A DNA stretch of 64,000 nt, from NCBI GenBank assembly GCA_021464415.1, contig CM038468.1:6014001-6078000 (forward strand), written 5' to 3'. The first letter of the stretch is position 1. Each line of letters opens with the position of its first letter. A program made the position numbers and the translations under genes. The DNA comes from Lonicera japonica (Eukaryota; Streptophyta; Magnoliopsida; Dipsacales; Caprifoliaceae). The notes beneath the pieces were generated by a model. That model was not told the origin of the DNA and searched no databases. It was given only the letters and a program-made list of their open reading frames with translations. Shown piece by piece: positions 12,448-24,189 of this stretch.

Positions 12448-13600
12448 CTAATTCACCTTTCTCTCCTCCAGTATTTTGACGCCAAAGTGCCTACATATAA
12501 AGGCACACCAAAAACAATGTAATATGCATAAAAGTAATTAAGGGTTATATATAATTTCAAAAGATATAGAGTGATTGGATAGAAAATGTTTGCCTGCAAC
12601 TCATTTAGACAAACATTACCAGTCGAAACTAGAACAATTTGATGTTAATCTAACAGTCCAAATTAATCTAACTCGCACAAACTAGAAAACTTACCGGCCA
12701 AACATCATAATGGTTGTTTGAGGATTGGATCCCGGAGAGACAACAAACGTAGAGCCATCAACAACTCATAATGCATTAATCCCAGTGACTTTCAAATGAC
12801 TATCAACCACCTTTTGCGCTGAACATTCCCATGGTAATGATAAATGGTGGTCAATGTTTTACGACAAAATTCTCCCATCGCTTCATCATCAGATTGGTTT
12901 TGAGGCAAAGCTTGACCAACAAATTTAAAATACCTTTGGCCATGCTGATCCATAGACTTGTATTGTTCTATTACTGGGGTCCTTAACATTTTACCAAATG
13001 CACCAGCGCTTCATCATCAGTTGAGGACTGCCTAATGCACCAGCGCTTAGAATTATTTCTCATTTTTCGCGTATTCTAGCAACATTAGAATTTCTGTTTG
13101 TGTCACAGTAAATGATTCCTAAAGTAGATAAACCTAAATAGAAAAAGAAATTTAAATTAATTAGTTAGGCTGAGCATAAAACGTATATTCAAGTAAACAT
13201 CTCCCAAGGTAAAAAAAATAAATTGTGCTTGTTTAATCATGTTGTATGTCATTAATTAAGGATAAGCCTCACATCCCGATCTACTGAAATAAGATATTAT
13301 CCGTTTGAACTAAAGGCTGCACGATTTTTCTTTTCTTCAAATATTATTGTGAAGAACTAGTGTATGCATGTGTACATTTAGCATATCAATTCACCTCACT
13401 CAGATGATGTGAGACATAACACCCATAGTCTACACTATGACAGCATTGACTACACCACACCGGGGATGCACGCACCTCGATCACCCACTCGATTTGGGTC
13501 GTTACGATACCAATCCATATACTAATTTTTGTAATAATATCCTTAATCAATGAAGTATATATACATCATGATTAAACATTAAACAATAGTTAGAATGATG
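12448..13600 (-). pseudogene. (R)-mandelonitrile lyase-like pseudogene, exons 3-4 only
   Basis: Exon 4 (12448-12490) is 43 bp, as in the intact gene, and reads FGVKILEERKVN-stop. Exon 3 (12695-13133) is only 439 bp against 844 bp, because about 405 bp are missing near 13000-13030. Its C-terminal half keeps MLRTPVIEQYKSMDQHGQRY and the IYHYHG active-site motif, but a frameshift follows in place of GGC. The exon 3 acceptor (AG before 13133) and the exon 3 donor (CCGGTAAG) remain. Intron 2 continues collinearly to about 13600, where homology stops, so exons 1-2 are absent. It is a non-functional partial duplicate of the gene at 17843-20920. Confidence 0.88.
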
Positions 13601-13985
13601 ACTCTAACATGAACCACCCATTTTACTATAAATGTAAATTCCGCCACTCGGTTTGTGGAAGAAAAATGGGATTTTCTTCGAAGTATCTTGTAATCAACTC
13701 ATTATGTACGATGTTAATACCCATGAAATTATCGACCTTCGAGTCCAAGGTGGTGATCTCACTGGCATCAATTCGTTTATGGTTTTTTATTACAAGGAAA
13801 TCCTAGCTAGTACGGGGTTTTTTTTTGGAGGTAGAAAGGCGATAAATCACGTGCTATATACGCTTAGGGATTTGCTAAGCTTCCACTGCTAGAGGACAAG
13901 CAAATTCTTTAATGGTGCTTTTGTATTATTTATTTTGTCTAATAAGTTTTACTTATCCTTGGAATGTTTCTTTTTCAATGTATGG
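13601..13985 (+). pseudogene. F-box-associated domain fragment
   Basis: Plus-strand text at 13653-13810 reads MWKKNGIFFEVSCNQLIMYD, then VNTHEIIDLRVQGG and YYKEILAS. This resembles the C-terminal F-box-associated interaction domain of plant F-box proteins, which bind ubiquitination substrates. No F-box, start codon or full domain is present, and the reading ends in low-complexity sequence. I infer a small gene fragment caught in the duplicated block. Assignment is by motif resemblance only. Confidence 0.55.
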
Positions 13986-15994
13986 TTGCACACAGAAGTA
14001 TATTATTTGTTCTTTCTTATCATCAATATAATGTTTTTTGATTATTATATAATAAGGGTGAATGTCTAACTATAATGTACAACAATTCCATTTATCATTT
14101 GTTGAGATGCATGGTTGGTACTGCTACTACTGGCACTTGTAATGGCTTACTAGTTTGGCCCATATTTTCGTAGAACTCAATGGAGGTTTAAAGTAAAATA
14201 TTGGTTACTATGTCAATTCAAATAATTCAGAATTGGAAAATATAAAAGAACCGAATAACGAAATCTAATTCCTATATGTACATATATTTTTTTAACTGAG
14301 TAACATAAGAATTGAAAAGAGAAAATGTACGGAAGTGATGGCCAGACCACTTCTATAGCCGCCAAGGTTTTTGTGGTTACAAGGTTTTGGTTGTTTAGAA
14401 TCTTGGAGTGTTGAGGATAAGCATTATTCAAAAAAATTTCTCTGAAAAAGAATGCCTTTGATAATTTATAAATTTGAGTACACCCCTCGGGGGACAATTT
14501 TTGGAATGACATAATAATAAAACCAGACATGATCGAAAATGAAATTCCTATGAAAATTCGTGTCACGTTCGTGTTTAAGATAAAACCACACAATTGTGGC
14601 CCACAGGTGTTTAAGTTGGGGATAATATATTTACGAGAGCGGATCGGTGGGCCCAGTCAGTGCTTTAGGCCCAACCTATATGCCGATGAGCACAATTATT
14701 TGTATCATAGCTCGATGGTGAATCGATGCAATTGTGGAATAGTACCGGTAGTTAGACTCGATGGAGTCAGGAATAACTTGGTAGAACAACGTTGGGTCAA
14801 TACAAAAATATCCCGATAATTGGACTTGGTGAAGCATATGATCAATTTAGACTCGGAGAAGCTAAGGATGGAGTCGCTATAGCCTACGTACATTAGGGTA
14901 CTCAAAAATTGTCCTGGTAGCTAGACTTAGTGGAGCATCTAGTCGTGTTAGACTCGGAGAAGTCAAGGGTGGAGTCTCTATAGCCTACATACACCGGGGT
15001 ACTGTCAAGGTGGTTATGCAGATTTATCAAGTAAGGTGAAATTGGAGTACCTCAAGATGTGAATTAACCAAAGTGGACGATCGTGCGGATGGTGTTGAGT
15101 GGTGACCTTCATGGATAGTCCAAATATTGTCAAGGTGGTTGTACAAATTCCTCGAGTAAGGTGAAATTAATGTACCTCAAGATGTGCATTGATCAAAATG
15201 GACAATCGTGTGGATGGTATTGAGTGGTGATCTACGTGGATAGTCCAAATATGGATCCAAGGTTGACTAAAGTATAAGTCCAGGTGGAGCCATGGTGGAC
15301 TGGTTTGATCTAAGGTGGAGATCGTTTAAAATGGTTAGCTCAAACTAGTGATTCCACATAGAAAAGTTGTCCGTACTAGATCCAGAGGGCACTTTGAAAA
15401 AAAAAAATTTATTGACACTTCAAGATATTACATTGAATGCAATATATATAGTGCCTTGCTCTGTCATACTGGATTTGGTATATTTGAGTACATTAATGAC
15501 CGGACATTGCTAGTGCTTATTGTTGTTAGAAATTGTTAGTTTAGCTTTAGGGTTTGGTTACAATTTTCCTAAAATAATTAGTAGTGAACTATACTTTTAA
15601 TTTTGTAAAGTCTAAATATGTGCTGGCTATATTCCTTCGGTAAAAAAATGTTTGCTTGTAAGTTGTTTAAGTTGTTCGAGATTACATTGAAAAAATTATA
15701 ATCAGGCTAATTTACGGAAGCGATGCATTTAAGATTACATCAAGATAGATACGATGAGCATTGGCATTTTAATTTGATTCTTCCTAAGGTGGTTGTTTTC
15801 AAAAAAGATGAACCCAGAGTGTTTTTTAATCAATTTTATAAGTTTCAAATTTTTTTAAAAAGTATTGAAAAAGACCAATTCGGACCAACACAGGTCTTCA
15901 AAGTTGGACTGGTCCAGTACAAGTTTCCATCCATTCAGACTGATACACATTTGTGTCACTGGACTAGCCCGATGTATAATGGTGGACCGGTATG
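13985..15994. repeat. Intergenic block, copy 2 of the local duplication, with tandem doublets
   Basis: Collinear with 10900-12000 except for an extra 14590-15360 segment absent from copy 1. Inside it are two tandem doublets. One is about 90-100 bp (14813-14902 and 14914-15003), sharing 'ttagactcggagaag' and 'ctatagcctac'. The other is about 125 bp (15004-15128 and 15129-15252), each starting 'gtcaaggtggtt' and ending 'gatagtccaaatat'. No coding region is recognised. Confidence 0.7.
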
Positions 15995-16650
15995 TTGGAG
16001 GTAAATCCACAATTGTGCTCCTCTCCATGGTGAATCCGGAGGGTATATCCGGTGTGTAGGTTATCGAATGCCATGGCGCTCTAATGGGCCTTGCGTATAA
16101 GGAAATAAAGTTGCGCCTTTGCTAACAGCTATAGCTTTTGGTGCAACGGTAAGTGCTTGATCCTCACAATTGGTATTAGAGTAGGTCACGGGTTCGATAC
16201 CTGGGGCGCGCCATTGTGTTGGGGGGATTGTTGGAGGTAAATCCACAATTGCGCTCCTCTCCTTGGTGAATCCGGAGGGTATATTCAGTGTGCAGGTTAT
16301 CGAATGCCATGACGCTCTAATGGGCCTTGCGTATAAGGAAAATAAAGTTGCGCCTTCGCTAACAGCTATAGCTTTTGGTGCAACGGTAAGCGCTTGATCC
16401 TCATAATTGGTATCAGAGTATGTCACAGGTTCGATACCTGGGGCGCGCCATTGTGGTGGGGGGGATTGTTGGAGGTAAATCCACAATTGCGCTCCTCTCC
16501 GTGGTGAATTCGGAGGGTATATTCGGTGTGCAGGTTATCGAATGCCATGGCACTCTAGTGGGCCTTGTGTATAAGGAAATAAAGTTGCACCTTCGCTAAC
16601 AGCTATAGCTTTTGGCGCAACGGTAAGCGCTTGATCCTCACACGGTACAC
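15995..16650 (+). repeat. Three tandem SINE-like units with pol III A and B boxes
   Basis: Units start at 15995, 16231 and 16469 with 'ttggaggtaaatccac'. The first two are 236 and 238 bp and the third is cut short near 16640. Each has an A-box-like 'tggtgcaacgg' (16139-16149, 16376-16386, and tggcgcaacgg at 16613-16623). The first two also have a B-box 'ggttcgatacc' (16191-16201 and 16428-16438) about 42 bp downstream. This spacing and wording resemble the tRNA-related head of plant Au-type SINEs. A 141-codon antisense ORF across the units is repeat-derived and should not be annotated as a gene. Confidence 0.7.
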
Positions 16651-17842
16651 ATTTTATTAATGTGGACCAATTCGATACTTAAGCTGCGCTGAGAAATTTT
16701 TTATCTCAAAAATACCTTTCTAAAGAAAGTTTCCTATTTCAAAGAGGATTTAAACTTATGCTTTTAGCTAGAAATAAAACATTTTCTTAAAGGGAGTTAC
16801 TCGATACTTTTATATAAAAAGACCCATAGGATAAGAGATTTTAAGACACCTTTTTGCACATGTTTTAGAGATTTTTAAAACCTTACAGAGAAATTAAAAC
16901 CTCAAAACATAAAATCTATCATAGGGTTTTTAATTCATGCCAAAGCAAGCGTTATTTCTTTAAAGAACAAATCAAATCTCAAAGTGCATGTGATTCATAA
17001 AAGGAGTTGAAAAACGATGTGATATCGTGGCGAGTGATTCATTGTGTAACTGTTAGTGCAATTCAAATATGAGGACTATAAGCGCAGAAGGTGGAGACTT
17101 TTGTATGCAGCTTGAGCGATTTTATTTGTAAGCCTCTATGATTTGAGATTAATCAAGTCAATAAAGTTTTGTGCATATAATGGACTGTTAAGAATTAATC
17201 TTGCACTGCAAGGATACCTCGTTAATTCTAGTTTTTGTTTATTTGTTTAATTGCTTTATTAATTGCTACATATTATAAAATAGAAAACAGGTTTTCCATA
17301 ATTAAAATCCGTAGACTTTTAAGATTTACTTTTTGATTCAATTAAAATTGGTTTATGATATTCCAACCTTCAAATAACCAACCTAGGGTTAATTAATTTA
17401 TTAGCTTCTACACGCACACACTCTAGGTCTTTTGAAATTTACCACATAACACAAAAAAAATAACTGAAACAATCTAACTAAGGATGCAATTAAGGAGCCA
17501 AAGCATAATTATTTCAATTCTCCTATAGTCAAAAATAGAGTGAAGCGATTTAAAAGCTCTCGAGCTCTTTAAATGTTCACGAAATTTAAAATTTAGTGGT
17601 TTGACGCGATAAGGGGCCAGAGAATATGAGAGGAGTGTCAATAGTTGCCCCTTCCTTTATTTTATAAAAGACATTACAAAGAAAATATTATATACATTGA
17701 GAATACAAAGAAGCCCTCAGCAAAAGTTATTTATTTGAGGCCTGTTATTTGACGAGTAATGACATTGCCTCCTTGAATAACTTAAATGAGAAGTTCTTTT
17801 CTTGAAGTCACAATACAAAAGAAAATGCTTTTAGGCATCTCT
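16651..17842. other. Intergenic and 3' region of the oxidoreductase gene
   Basis: No other gene is seen. The part from 17465 to 17842 matches 12070-12447 downstream of the pseudogene, so it includes the inherited 3' flank. A minus-strand AATAAA (plus-strand tttatt at 17730-17735) lies about 110 bp past the stop codon and could act as the poly(A) signal of the gene. Confidence 0.55.
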
Positions 17843-20800
17843 CTAGTTTATGTTTCGCTCTTCTAGTATTTTAACACCAATGTACCTGCATATAAAGGCA
17901 CACCAAAAACCATGTAATATTCATAAAAGTAATTAGGGGTTAAATATAATTTCAAAAGATGTAGAGTGATTGGATAGACAATGTTTGCCTTTAACTCATT
18001 TAGACAAACATTACCAGTCAAAACTAGAACAACTTGATTTTAAACTTACAATCCATATTACTCCAACTTGCACAAACGAGAAAACTTACCGACCAAACAT
18101 CATAATTGTTGCTTGAGGATTGGTTCCCGGAGAGACAATAAACGTAGATCCGTCAACAACTCGTAGCGCATTAATCCCAATGACTTTCAAATGACTATCG
18201 ACCACTTTTTGCGCTAAACATCCCCCATGGTAATGATAAATGGTGCTCAACGTTTTACGACAAAATTCTCCCATCGCTTCATCATCAAATAGGTTTTGAG
18301 GTAAAGCTTGACCAACAAATTTAAAATACCTTTGGCCATGCTGATCCATAGACTTGTATTGTTCCATTACTGAGGTTCTTAACATTTTACCAAGAGCACG
18401 CACCGCATTAGCACATTGAGAGAGATCTCTTTTATCATTGTAATAATTGAAACGAACAATTGGAGTAAGGCTTGCATTTGTAGGCGAGGCTAGCCTAAGG
18501 AAACCGGTAGATAAGGGTCTCGATAATTTCTCCAAAATAGTTAGCACAGTGAGATTTAAAGGAGGATATGGATCCGGAAAAAGTATAGGGCTCACAGGAG
18601 AGGAAAATGGGGCCATACCAGATACCGACTCGATATAAAAACCTTTTGTTATACCTACTACTCTAGAACCAATGCCGTCTAATGGAAAAGGTGGTGTAAT
18701 GGTAATTAGACTGCGTGGGTTATCGCTCAAGAATTGACCGATAAAGGGTTGGTCATAGACAATTGGTATGTTGAGAGATGAAAGGTAAGATCTCGGGCCA
18801 ACTCCACTCATTAGCAAAAGTTGAGGACTGCCTAAAGTACCAGCGCTTAGAATTATTTCTCCTTTTTCGCGTATTCTAGCAACATGAGAATTTCCGTTTG
18901 TGTCACGGTAAACGACTCTTATAGCAGATAAACCTAAATAGAATAAATATTAAATTAATTAGTTAGGCTAAGCATAAAACATATAGTCAAGTAAACATCT
19001 ACCAAGGTGGAAAAAAAATTGTGTTTGTTTAATCATGTTGTATGTTACTAGGTATGGATAAGCCTCACATCCCGGTCTAGTACAATAAGATATTGTCGGC
19101 TTGAAATGAGGGCTACACGATTTTTCTTTTCTTCACATATTACTAAGAAGAACTACTGTATGCATGTGTACATTTAGCATATCAATTCACCTCACTCAGG
19201 TGATATGAGACGTAATAACCATGTTCTATAGTTTGTCAGCATTGACTACACCACACCAGGTACACACCCACCTTGATCACCCACTAGATTTGGGTCATCA
19301 TGTACTAATCCATATAATAATTTTTCTAATAATATCCTTAATCAGTGATGTATATATACACCATGACTAAACATTAAAGAATAGTTAGAATGATGACTCT
19401 AAGATGCACAAGAATATATAAGGGTAAAAGATCAAAAAGTACAATGAACTTTACACTTTTTTACAAAATGAGTAAAGTTCATTGTTTTTTTTGGTCTTTT
19501 ACCCAATATGTAACAAATTAAATTGTGGAAAAAGAGAAAGTAGGTTAGCTTAGTTAGGAGGCGTCCACTAGATTTTGGAGGGATACTAGGTTAATTTGGG
19601 TCTCATTGGGGTGGGGTTTGTTTTGTTTGTAGTTAAAAGGACTTAGACCTCCCTTAAAAAAAAAGAAAAAAAAAGTCAAACTAAGAGAAAAGATTTTTTA
19701 AGTACCTAATGATGTGTTAGATGCAAAAATAATCCTCTCAACAGTTGCATGAACAACCACCCTCAAGTTCTTCTTCTTGGCCTTATTGAGTAGCTCGACG
19801 GCCCCATGTCGCCTGCCGGTCTGATCAAATGTCGAACCGGCAATCTTTGCTCCTTTCAAATGGTCAAGAGTCAACCCATTATCGGGACGAATACCGGATT
19901 GCAACAATGCTGTCTTCACAGACGTTTGCCAAGGATTTATTCGATCCGTTTTAGTAACAATAGCCTCTTCCACCCACTCGTACGCACTCTTAACAATACT
20001 CATGTTCCATTCTATTCCCGATTCATTATAAAAGTCTTCATCGGCTCTCGAATAGAAACCAAAATTTATCATGCTACTACCTCCCAAAACTCGTCCCCTC
20101 GCATTTAGTATGCCATCTTCTGATGTGAAGGCTTGTGCCGGTGAGTCTATATCATCCGCTTGCAAGAGATTGTTTATTAATTTTTCTTCGAGTAGGACAT
20201 TAGGGTTGTTAAAAGCAACACTGCCTCGTTCAAGAAGTAAGACAGAGTAATTTGCAGATAGAGTGGTTGCTAAAGGGCAACCGGCTGTGCCACCTCCAAC
20301 AACTATGTAGTCATATACTTCCTCCAAGGGGGACTCTGTGGCATTGTACACAAATTGTAGGTAACTCGAATCTGCATTAATGTGCAAGAAGATAAACATG
20401 TTACTCTTATTGATTTGTAGTTATTACATAGATAAGTATCGAACACTTTCCCTTCTCTCCTAGTCTCTGATATCAACCAGTATAACCACTAAGCTATAAG
20501 GCAATTGATAGATAAACAAGTTATTAACCGAAGAAATCATTGCAATAAAATCTGGGTCCTTTCCCTTACCATCAAAAATAGATTATGCTAGTCTATACAA
20601 AACTCATACTTCATTATACTTATTTTATACCTGTCTACCATTACGGATGTTCTTATCACTGAAACTATGATCAAAAGATTATTTTTATTCTCCCTACTTC
20701 GCTGTATAATTTGCAAATTACCAAAAATAAATTAATTATTCTAGTATATCTCTTGACGAGACATGGATAGTTGCAAAAAGAAAGAAAGAAAGAAAGAGAA

Positions 20801-20920
20801 ATTTTGTGGCTAGCCTTGATCAGGATCATTAGCTTGAACTTCTAAGAGGACTATTGGTTGAAGAACAACAGAGAACATGAGTAAAAACATAAGTGTAAAT
20901 TGCACACTTGGTATAGCCAT
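17843..20920 (-). CDS. (R)-mandelonitrile lyase-like GMC flavoenzyme (intact, four exons)
   Basis: Predicted secreted FAD-dependent GMC-family protein. Members either cleave (R)-mandelonitrile to benzaldehyde and cyanide or act as HOTHEAD-like oxidoreductases, and the substrate here is unknown. Exons, in order: 20920-20815, 20371-19706, 18933-18090 and 17885-17843, giving 552 residues, close to the family's usual 550-560. Residues 1-30 form a signal peptide (MAIPSVQFTLMFLLMFSVVL...). The FAD-binding motif VVGGGTAGCPLA is at about 59-70, GMC signature 1 is GRVLGGSSMINFG, and signature 2 is SAGTLGSPQLLLMSGVG (287-303). The active-site YHYHGGC has His 491 and 493, and SPGTNPQAT follows. Seven N-glycosylation sequons fit secretion. 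Introns 2 and 3 are GT-AG. Intron 1 needs a GC donor (TCAAG|GCTAGC), because the frame joins Q35 to DSSYLQF in phase 1. No stop or frameshift was found. Confidence 0.88.
19422..19504. repeat. 83-bp hairpin in intron 2 (orientation A)
   Basis: Near-perfect inverted repeat: the left arm begins gggtaaaagatcaaaaagta, the right arm ends ttggtcttttaccc, and both arms carry 'caatgaactttac' or its complement. The loop is about 15 bases. Arm asymmetries (left aaaaagta, right tttttttt) fix its orientation. The counterparts at 28943-29026 and 46207-46290 read as its reverse complement. It may be a tiny MITE or a foldback relic. Confidence 0.9.
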
Positions 20921-20937
20921 CTTTCCTCTACACACGA

Positions 20938-21000
20938 GACAGAGAGAGAGAGAGACAGAGAGTGTGAGAGAGAGAGAGAGAGAGACAGAGAGAGAGTGTG
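20938..21000. repeat. GA/CT-rich microsatellite in the 5' UTR of the intact gene
   Basis: Imperfect (GA)n with GACA and GTGT interruptions, 18-80 bp upstream of the ATG on the minus strand, where it reads (CT)n. CT-rich leaders are common in plant genes. The equivalent in the partial copies (about 30470-30495) is shorter, so the tract has changed length between paralogs. Confidence 0.85.
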
Positions 21001-21026
21001 TGAATGTTTATGTACTTATTTGTTGC

Positions 21027-21034
21027 AATTTATA
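21027..21034 (-). promoter_or_regulatory. TATA box of the intact oxidoreductase gene
   Basis: The minus strand reads CTATAAATTG about 107 bp upstream of the ATG, which places transcription start near 21000 and a CT-rich leader of about 80 nt. The motif and position are kept in the partial copies at 30524-30531 and 47789-47796. Confidence 0.7.
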
Positions 21035-21059
21035 GAATGCAAAGGGTGCAAGTTATGGT

Positions 21060-23340
21060 AGTTCCAGTCTCTGTCTCGAGATATTTTTGTGTTCTTATTT
21101 TAATACAATAAAAAGTTTGATAGCACATTCAATATTTTTTGTTATAAGGATGAGAATAATGGATAGATGAATATAGATGCTTGATTAAGTTGGACTATAC
21201 AAGAATCGAAAACCAGCACAAAATAATAATAATAAAAAATTTAGTCTGGGCAACAACCCTGGTCCGTCGTGGGTTGAATAGGTCCTCGTATACTCACAAG
21301 TATGACACTGGTTTCTCCCTCCCTCCGAAAAGAATATCTAGAATTTTTGGACTGGTAGACTAATGTAGATACATTATAACTAGCTAGGACCGGACTAAAA
21401 TAAAAAATGTTTTAATACCACATTGAAAAAATAAATTGAGTTGAACTCCCGCCCCTGTCACTTATAGTTGTAATAAGAAAAAAATTTATGTGGTAATTTA
21501 TAAGAAGAAAAAACTTACACGTTCTACAAAAATAGAAAGCAATGAGTTCCGTAGTAAGTTCTTCTCAATTTTAAAATTAATCTGTTCAATTAATTGTTAA
21601 ATTGAATTGACATTCTAACTGCGTCCTTAATTTAATAATTTGATATAATTTTTGGGGATATTTTTTCTGATAATTTCAAGTGTACTTTATTTATATTAAA
21701 TTTTAGACGGCCAAGGAACTCATTTGTCCAGTTAAAAGTGGTCATGACTATTTAAATAATGTATAAGTCTATTTTACATCTCATACTCTGAAGATGAAGA
21801 TGAAGATGAATCCCATAAGTCTATTTTCAATCATTTTAAAAAATTATTGAAAAAGACCTTTTTTCACTGAAAATTATTATTAATTTTCTCAAAAAAAAAA
21901 AAAATTGTTTTATTTTATTCTAAGTTGGTTGGGCTTAGGATACCTTTTTGTCTCTGTCGTGTGAAAAATCCGATAAGGTTTAGAGACTTTTTCTTTTTTC
22001 TTTTATGAAAAAGACCTGTTCTTGTTTAGAAAAAAAAAAGACCCGCTCTTTATCAACTCTTTTATTAAAATATCTCTCTGAATCAAGTAAATAGTCTTTT
22101 TTTGTTTATTAGAGATGTTAAATTAATGGCCGCATTTCTTGATAAAATATTAAATTGTATGATAAAGAATAAGTTGTATTATTAATCGTATTATGTTAAA
22201 AAAAAAAAAAATTTATTATTTTTATCCAAATTTAAGAGTCTATATATGTTTGACACATAAGTCTATTTAAATAATGGACCGGTTCTTTTACAGTGGACTT
22301 TTCCACTGCACAATAATGTTGCTTCAATTAATCCGACGGCTGCTAAGTGTCCTTAAAATATATAATGTTGAAATATAATTTGAATCTAGTCTTTATCTTT
22401 GAATCTTTCTAAATATTTGGTACAACTACTCTGTTGAAATAAAGGCACACATAAAATTTTACTTATACAACTTTTTTTCAAAGGTTGCAGCTATTTATAC
22501 TTTATAAAATATTTAGTAACACTATATTTTTTATTTGTTCAATGACGGACGATTAAGTGCATGTTACTCACCCAATGATACTTATATACTTGCCCGATGA
22601 CAAGCGATTAAGGCATTTTCAAACTTTTACTCGCTTATCATCGGGCAAATGAAAAGTGGAGTAAAACCAAGCAAAAAATGTTGTGCAAATTGCGGTCACC
22701 TTTTCAAAATATTTTTCTTCAACTTTTAGATTGAGAGGAGCGCCCTTTTTCCAAAAAATAAAAATAAATCTGAAATTACAAATCTTTAATTTAGATTTCT
22801 GCATTTTATAGAGATATAAACATGCAAATCGTTTCAAATAGGAGAAATAAATAAAAAGGAAACATTAATAATGACAGATATTCCAAAAGCTCTCACATAA
22901 AATAAAATTAGGAAAATAAAATGAAACATAAATAAAGATAACAAAGAATAAGAGATAGAATTGAAGAACCTAAGAACCCGAAAACAAAAAGTTAGTGAAC
23001 CTTTAAACAAGATTGCATCATTAATACTTTTTCTTGAGAGTAATTTTTCTAATAAAATGGTACCAAATTAATTAGCTTTTTATTGACGTTAAGTTTTTTA
23101 AAGAAAAATGCACCATATTTTTTGTTAAAAGTTTTTCACAATTCTCTAGAATGTCTATAAGTGCAATTAATTTTTAATTTTTTTAGATTTTTTTAGTGGA
23201 TCATTACATAATATTTTTGTCATCATTAAATCTTCACAACAGTGGTGGTGACAAGATTATGTTCTCATCATTTTTCTCTTGCATGCTTTGGATAAATCAA
23301 TACTATTTCTTTTTTGACAAAAAAGTTAGTGCAATCAATG
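21060..23340. other. 5' flank of the oxidoreductase gene
   Basis: AT-rich, no gene recognised. The part 21060-21790 is collinear with the flanks of the partial copies (30590-31348 and 47855-48612). The phrase 'atactctgaagatgaagatg' at 21783 is found again at 58195, just beyond the gag-only element, so that element interrupts this flank in the other copy. The part 22440-23340 matches 58470-59340. The end, 22949-23340, is repeated at 40213-40604 after the gap. Confidence 0.75.
22592..22646. repeat. Conserved stem-loop in the gene flank
   Basis: Arms gcccgatgacaagcgattaa (22592-22611) and ttactcgcttatcatcgggc (22627-22646) pair at 18 of 20 positions around a 15-base loop. A related structure is at 58577-58630 and a partial one near 316-390. 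It may be a MITE fragment or a conserved regulatory palindrome; function is unknown. Confidence 0.75.
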
Positions 23341-23500
23341 TGTTAGAATATTCTATTTTAGTTCTATTCCTTATTGTATTAGGTTTATGTTTCCTTTTCT
23401 TATTAGGTTCTTATTCTCGTTGTATTGTGTTTCCCTATAAATAGGGCTTCCCTTGTACCAATATTATATAAGCAATCATAGAATTCTCTTTTTATTTTCA
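23341..23500 (+). repeat. 5' LTR of the copia element (first copy)
   Basis: Starts TGTTAGAATATTC, ends TTTTCA, and has a TATA box 'ccctataaatagg' at 23432. It is followed after three bases by 'tggtatgagag', a slightly altered initiator-tRNA-Met primer site of the usual copia TGGTATCAGAG type. At 160 bp it is short but within the copia range. Confidence 0.8.
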
Positions 23501-24189
23501 AGTTGGTATGAGAGGGATTCAATCCTCACAATCATTCATCAAACCTTAGACCCATCCATACAAAATCATACCTCGATTTCACAGCAGAAAAAAAAATTTC
23601 GTTAACCTCGAAATAGAACCAAAACCACGATCGCACTCATACCTTATCGAAATCACCAACCCAAACCACATATCTCAAACCCAGACCACATATCTCATCG
23701 TCTAACAAGGATGATCACTATCCCAAAAAAACCTGCCACGCGCCCTGCGCGCCATATTCATCTCGCCACCACCGTTCACACACTGACCTTACGCCGTTAG
23801 CTATTGTACATGATGCGCGCCGTTAGTTACTATTCATGACGCCATTATTGATGCCGTTAGTTTGCAGTTTTTTTTGGTTAAACAGGTTTAGCAACGAGTT
23901 TTTTGACCGGTTTTGCTCTTTTTTAATTGGTTTTCTCAGACCTAATACTGGTTCTTGAGGTTTTCAACTACTCTGGACACAACCACAGTCTCGGTTTTTT
24001 TAAATTCAATTTCTATATCACAAAACTAGGTCCAGTGCATTATTTCTTATATCAGTTAAGTTATTTTTTTATCAATTCTTACCTATATTAGATCGGTTCC
24101 TAGGGTTTTTAAACGTCCTAATCTTAAATTCAACCTCCATCTATCCAAAATGTGCTTCTAGTCTTAAGTCTTATTCATAATACTACATA

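Noticed and set aside
16139..16205. Functional tRNA gene
   Set aside because: A and B boxes are present but no cloverleaf with acceptor and anticodon stems could be drawn; SINE-like head is the better reading.
16061..16486. 141-codon antisense ORF
   Set aside because: It spans two SINE-like tandem units and its protein simply repeats (APGIEPVTY, ALTVAPKAIAVS); it is a translation of the repeat, not a gene.
19806..20108. 100-codon plus-strand ORF, also at 29336 and 46601
   Set aside because: Antisense shadow of oxidoreductase exon 2; it recurs only because the exon recurs.
23196..23444. 82-codon ORF, repeated at 40460
   Set aside because: Crosses the boundary between gene flank and copia LTR; hydrophobic but without known domain.
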